This document shows, one piece after another, positions 34,200-36,342 of a stretch of DNA of 36,342 nucleotides. A model generated the notes under the pieces. That model did no database searches and had not been told where the DNA came from. It saw only the letters and a program-made list of their open reading frames with translations. Source of the DNA: CAYHIN01 sp964356705 (GTDB taxonomy: Bacteria; Patescibacteriota; Microgenomatia; CAZETR01; Amesbacteraceae); assembly GCA_964356705.1 (NCBI GenBank), contig CAYHIN010000004.1, forward strand, positions 1-36,342, written 5' to 3'. The first letter of the stretch is position 1. Every line of letters starts with the position of its first letter. Both the position numbers and the translations under genes were made by a program.

Positions 34200-36342
34200 A
34201 TGCCCAGAAGTAGGTCTATTTTTGGCCGGCGTAAATTCCAGGTCAAGCTAAAACAATCCACAGTCAACTCTATTGGCGCCTCCCTCCTGTTTGCCATCTC
34301 TGGCCTCATCTGGCTGTCTTTCATTCGCCAGGGGACATTGCTCATTAGTCTCAACGATTTTCTGACGAGAAACCTCGGCTTCATCCCCACTCTCTATTTC
34401 CCCCTCATTCCTATCTTTGGTGGCTTGATGATTACCAAGATCAAGACATCTCTTTCGTCTGCCAATGTTTTTGTGGGTAGTATTTTGACACTCTCGGCCC
34501 TCATTGGTCTCTTCCACGATGGCTTTGTCGGCAGTCAAGTGTGGCAAAATCTCACCGTTCTCATTTATTATCCTGGTGCCTTTTTATTCTTGGTCGCGAC
34601 GCTAGGCATCGGACTCATCATTTCTTTCAATATTCCCTTTGAAGACGTCGTCAACTTCATTCTCGATCTATTCAGAAAAATCTTTGCCTTCTTTGGTCGT
34701 TTCAAAGGCCCCGATTTGGCCAACACGCCCCTCAATCGCTCGATCAAATTAGGCGGTCTCACGGGCAAGCCGGCTGTCATTCCTGTCAAGCAGCCGTCGC
34801 TGTTTTCCAGTAAGCCCGTCGAGATCAAAGGCATGGGCACTCAATCAAACAAAGCCCCGTCTTCAAATATAAAACCCATTACTCCGTTGCCAGCGGCCGC
34901 GACCGATACTGTTTGGCATTATCCTCCGCTTACTTTATTGTCCGAAAATATCTCTGGCAAAGCCGACCGGGGCAATATCAATTCCAATGCGGCCATCATC
35001 GAAAAGACCCTGGAGGCTTTTGGCATCACTGCCAAGGTCATCGAGATCAACATGGGTCCGGCCGTCACCCAGTATGCCCTTGAGGTAGCCATCGGCACCA
35101 AGCTGTCCAAGATTTCTGCTTTGGGTTCAGACCTGGCTCTAGCTCTAGCAGCTCCCACGGGTCAGATTCGCATCGAAGCCCCCATTCCCGGCCGTTCATT
35201 GGTGGGCATCGAGCTACCAAACAGATCTCCCGAGTTTGTCAGTCTGCGAAAGATTCTGGAGTCTGACAATGCCAAAAATCACAAGTCCAAGCTGGCCGTC
35301 TCCATGGGTCTGGACGTCTCAGGCGAGCCCATTGTGGCCGATATCGCCAAGATGCCCCACGTCCTGATCGCAGGTTCCACCGGATCTGGTAAATCTGTGT
35401 GTATCAATTCCTTCATTGCCTCACTTCTCTTTAGAGCCAGTCCCCAAGAGGTCAATCTGATCATGGTGGATCCCAAGCGCGTGGAGCTGACAGGTTACAA
35501 CGGCATTCCCCATCTTTTGAGTCCCGTTATCGTGGAGCCCGAAAAAGTTCTTTCAGCTCTCAAGTGGGCCACCGGCGAGATGGAGCGTCGTTACAAATTA
35601 TTTGCCGAAGTAGGTGTGCGCAACCTCGAAGGTTACAACGAGCTTTCCGGCTTTCAGGCTTTGCCCTATATCGTGATTGTCATCGACGAGCTGGCCGATA
35701 TCATGTTGTTTGCCCAGGTCGAGGTGGAGGACACAATTACTCGCATCGCCCAGATGGCCCGCGCCACCGGTATTCACTTGGTGCTGGCTACCCAGCGTCC
35801 ATCAGTGGATATCATTACGGGTCTAATTAAAGCCAACATTCCCACACGTATCGCCTTCTCAGTTTCTTCCATGATCGACTCCAAAGTGGTTCTCGATCAG
35901 CCCGGCGCCGAGAAACTCTTGGGTCGGGGTGACATGTTATACATTCCCCCAGACGCAGCCAAGCCCATTCGTATCCAGGGGTCTTTCATTTCAGACAAAG
36001 AGATCAAGAGCTTGATCGACTTTTTGAAAAAGCAGGGTGTGGCTCCTCATTACACCGAAGAAGTGACCAATACACCCATAGGTAGGATCGGCGGCCGCGG
36101 CGGTCGTGGTAGTAGCTTCATTGCTCCCAATGGCGAGGACCGCGATGAATTATTCGAAGATGCGCTGCGACTCATCGTCCAAAACAACACGGCCTCAGCG
36201 TCATTCCTTCAAAGAAAACTTAGTATTGGTTACGCCCGGGCAGCCCGCGTCCTCGATGAGCTGTATCAAGCCGGAGCCATTGGCGCAGCCGACGGCGCCA
36301 AACCCCGCGATATCCTGATCTCCGACGTTACCTCCTTCCTGA
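34200..36342 (+). CDS. ftsK: DNA translocase FtsK (partial, 3' end outside window)
   Basis: A hexameric DNA pump at the division septum that clears and sorts chromosome termini. The frame from the ATG at 34200 runs open to the window end (714 codons). The N-terminus has about four membrane segments (about 22-160: SIGASLLFAISGLIWLSFI, TLYFPLIPIFGGLMI, VFVGSILTLSALIGLF, GAFLFLVATLGIGLIISF), a short linker, then the motor: alpha domain (GPAVTQYALEVAIGTKLSKI), Walker A GSTGSGKSV (392-400), DPKRVELTGYNGIPHLL, Walker B VIVIDELADIM, ARATGIHLVLATQRPSVDIITGLIKANIPTRIAF, and the start of the gamma winged-helix domain (SFLQRKLSIGYARAARVLDEL). The linker is far shorter than in E. coli. Confidence 0.96.
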   Translation, partial: MPRSRSIFGRRKFQVKLKQSTVNSIGASLLFAISGLIWLSFIRQGTLLISLNDFLTRNLGFIPTLYFPLIPIFGGLMITKIKTSLSSANVFVGSILTLSALIGLFHDGFVGSQVWQNLTVLIYYPGAFLFLVATLGIGLIISFNIPFEDVVNFILDLFRKIFAFFGRFKGPDLANTPLNRSIKLGGLTGKPAVIPVKQPSLFSSKPVEIKGMGTQSNKAPSSNIKPITPLPAAATDTVWHYPPLTLLSENISGKADRGNINSNAAIIEKTLEAFGITAKVIEINMGPAVTQYALEVAIGTKLSKISALGSDLALALAAPTGQIRIEAPIPGRSLVGIELPNRSPEFVSLRKILESDNAKNHKSKLAVSMGLDVSGEPIVADIAKMPHVLIAGSTGSGKSVCINSFIASLLFRASPQEVNLIMVDPKRVELTGYNGIPHLLSPVIVEPEKVLSALKWATGEMERRYKLFAEVGVRNLEGYNELSGFQALPYIVIVIDELADIMLFAQVEVEDTITRIAQMARATGIHLVLATQRPSVDIITGLIKANIPTRIAFSVSSMIDSKVVLDQPGAEKLLGRGDMLYIPPDAAKPIRIQGSFISDKEIKSLIDFLKKQGVAPHYTEEVTNTPIGRIGGRGGRGSSFIAPNGEDRDELFEDALRLIVQNNTASASFLQRKLSIGYARAARVLDELYQAGAIGAADGAKPRDILISDVTSFL

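Noticed and set aside
34248..34547. Minus-strand frames opposite ftsK
   Set aside because: They lie wholly within the well-supported ftsK coding sequence and show no family features.
1..36342. Alternative genetic code (TGA as Gly)
   Set aside because: TGA ends several well-defined genes at the expected place (infB, pnp, def, yfcE-like), and no in-frame TGA interrupts conserved proteins.
1..36342. CRISPR arrays or defence island
   Set aside because: No repeat-spacer pattern of 23-40 bp repeats was seen; the tandem arrays have 7- or 9-bp units. Apart from one toxin-antitoxin pair there are no defence genes.

Overview
The window looks like part of a Candidate Phyla Radiation (Patescibacteria) genome, probably Microgenomates-like. 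Evidence: a very compact gene layout with many 4-base ATGA overlaps, an S10/spc ribosomal operon with no rpmD (L30) between rpsE and rplO (the loss reported across the CPR), an IF-2 without its long N-terminal region, and secreted proteins with long Thr-Pro linkers. TGA is used as a stop, so the code is standard. The lineage is inferred from gene content, not from a search.

Minus strand (18.4 kb down to 1): a 79-aa orphan, fusA, a 93-aa orphan, a lamin-tail-domain surface protein, a Cys-rich/fibronectin-like surface protein, then tuf, rpsJ, a 74-aa orphan, rplC-D-W-B, rpsS, rplV, rpsC, rplP, rpmC, rpsQ, rplN-X-E, rpsN, rpsH, rplF-R, rpsE, rplO, secY, adk, map and the start of infA. The region makes ribosomes, elongation factors, the Sec channel and N-terminal Met processing.

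Plus strand (18.4 kb to the end): a dnaJ/cbpA-like gene with a CIRCE-like site and a small membrane protein; then a shortened nusA-infB-(NrnA-like pseudoenzyme)-orphan-rpsO-pnp cluster; a Lon-like ATPase with no protease domain; a YfcE-like phosphoesterase, def, a family-4-like uracil-DNA glycosylase lacking most Fe-S cysteines, and rnj. A DUF433/DUF5615 toxin-antitoxin pair follows, then a 33-bp copy of the rnj 3' end, a zinc ribbon, an AAA_28/NadR-like P-loop protein, a secreted propeller protein, and ftsK running off the end. No rRNA, tRNA, CRISPR array or transposase was seen.

Two themes run through the window. (1) Genes that open transcription units usually have a -10 box only 6-12 bases before the start codon (tuf, fusA, dnaJ, rpsO, yfcE, ftsK and others), implying leaderless or nearly leaderless mRNAs; rplC, nusA and pnp instead have longer leaders with hairpins that suggest feedback control. 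(2) Seven 28-bp arrays, each of four 7-base units, occur both before genes and inside the reading frames of conserved genes (map, rplC, infB, nusA tail, uracil-DNA glycosylase). A second repeat family (GTCATCCTGA...GAAGGATCC type) supplies the stop codon of yfcE and possibly its promoter.

Both 100-N gaps (12837-12936 and 26154-26253) are flanked by identical 55-bp sequence on each side. They are almost certainly scaffolding artefacts between overlapping contigs, with no missing DNA.
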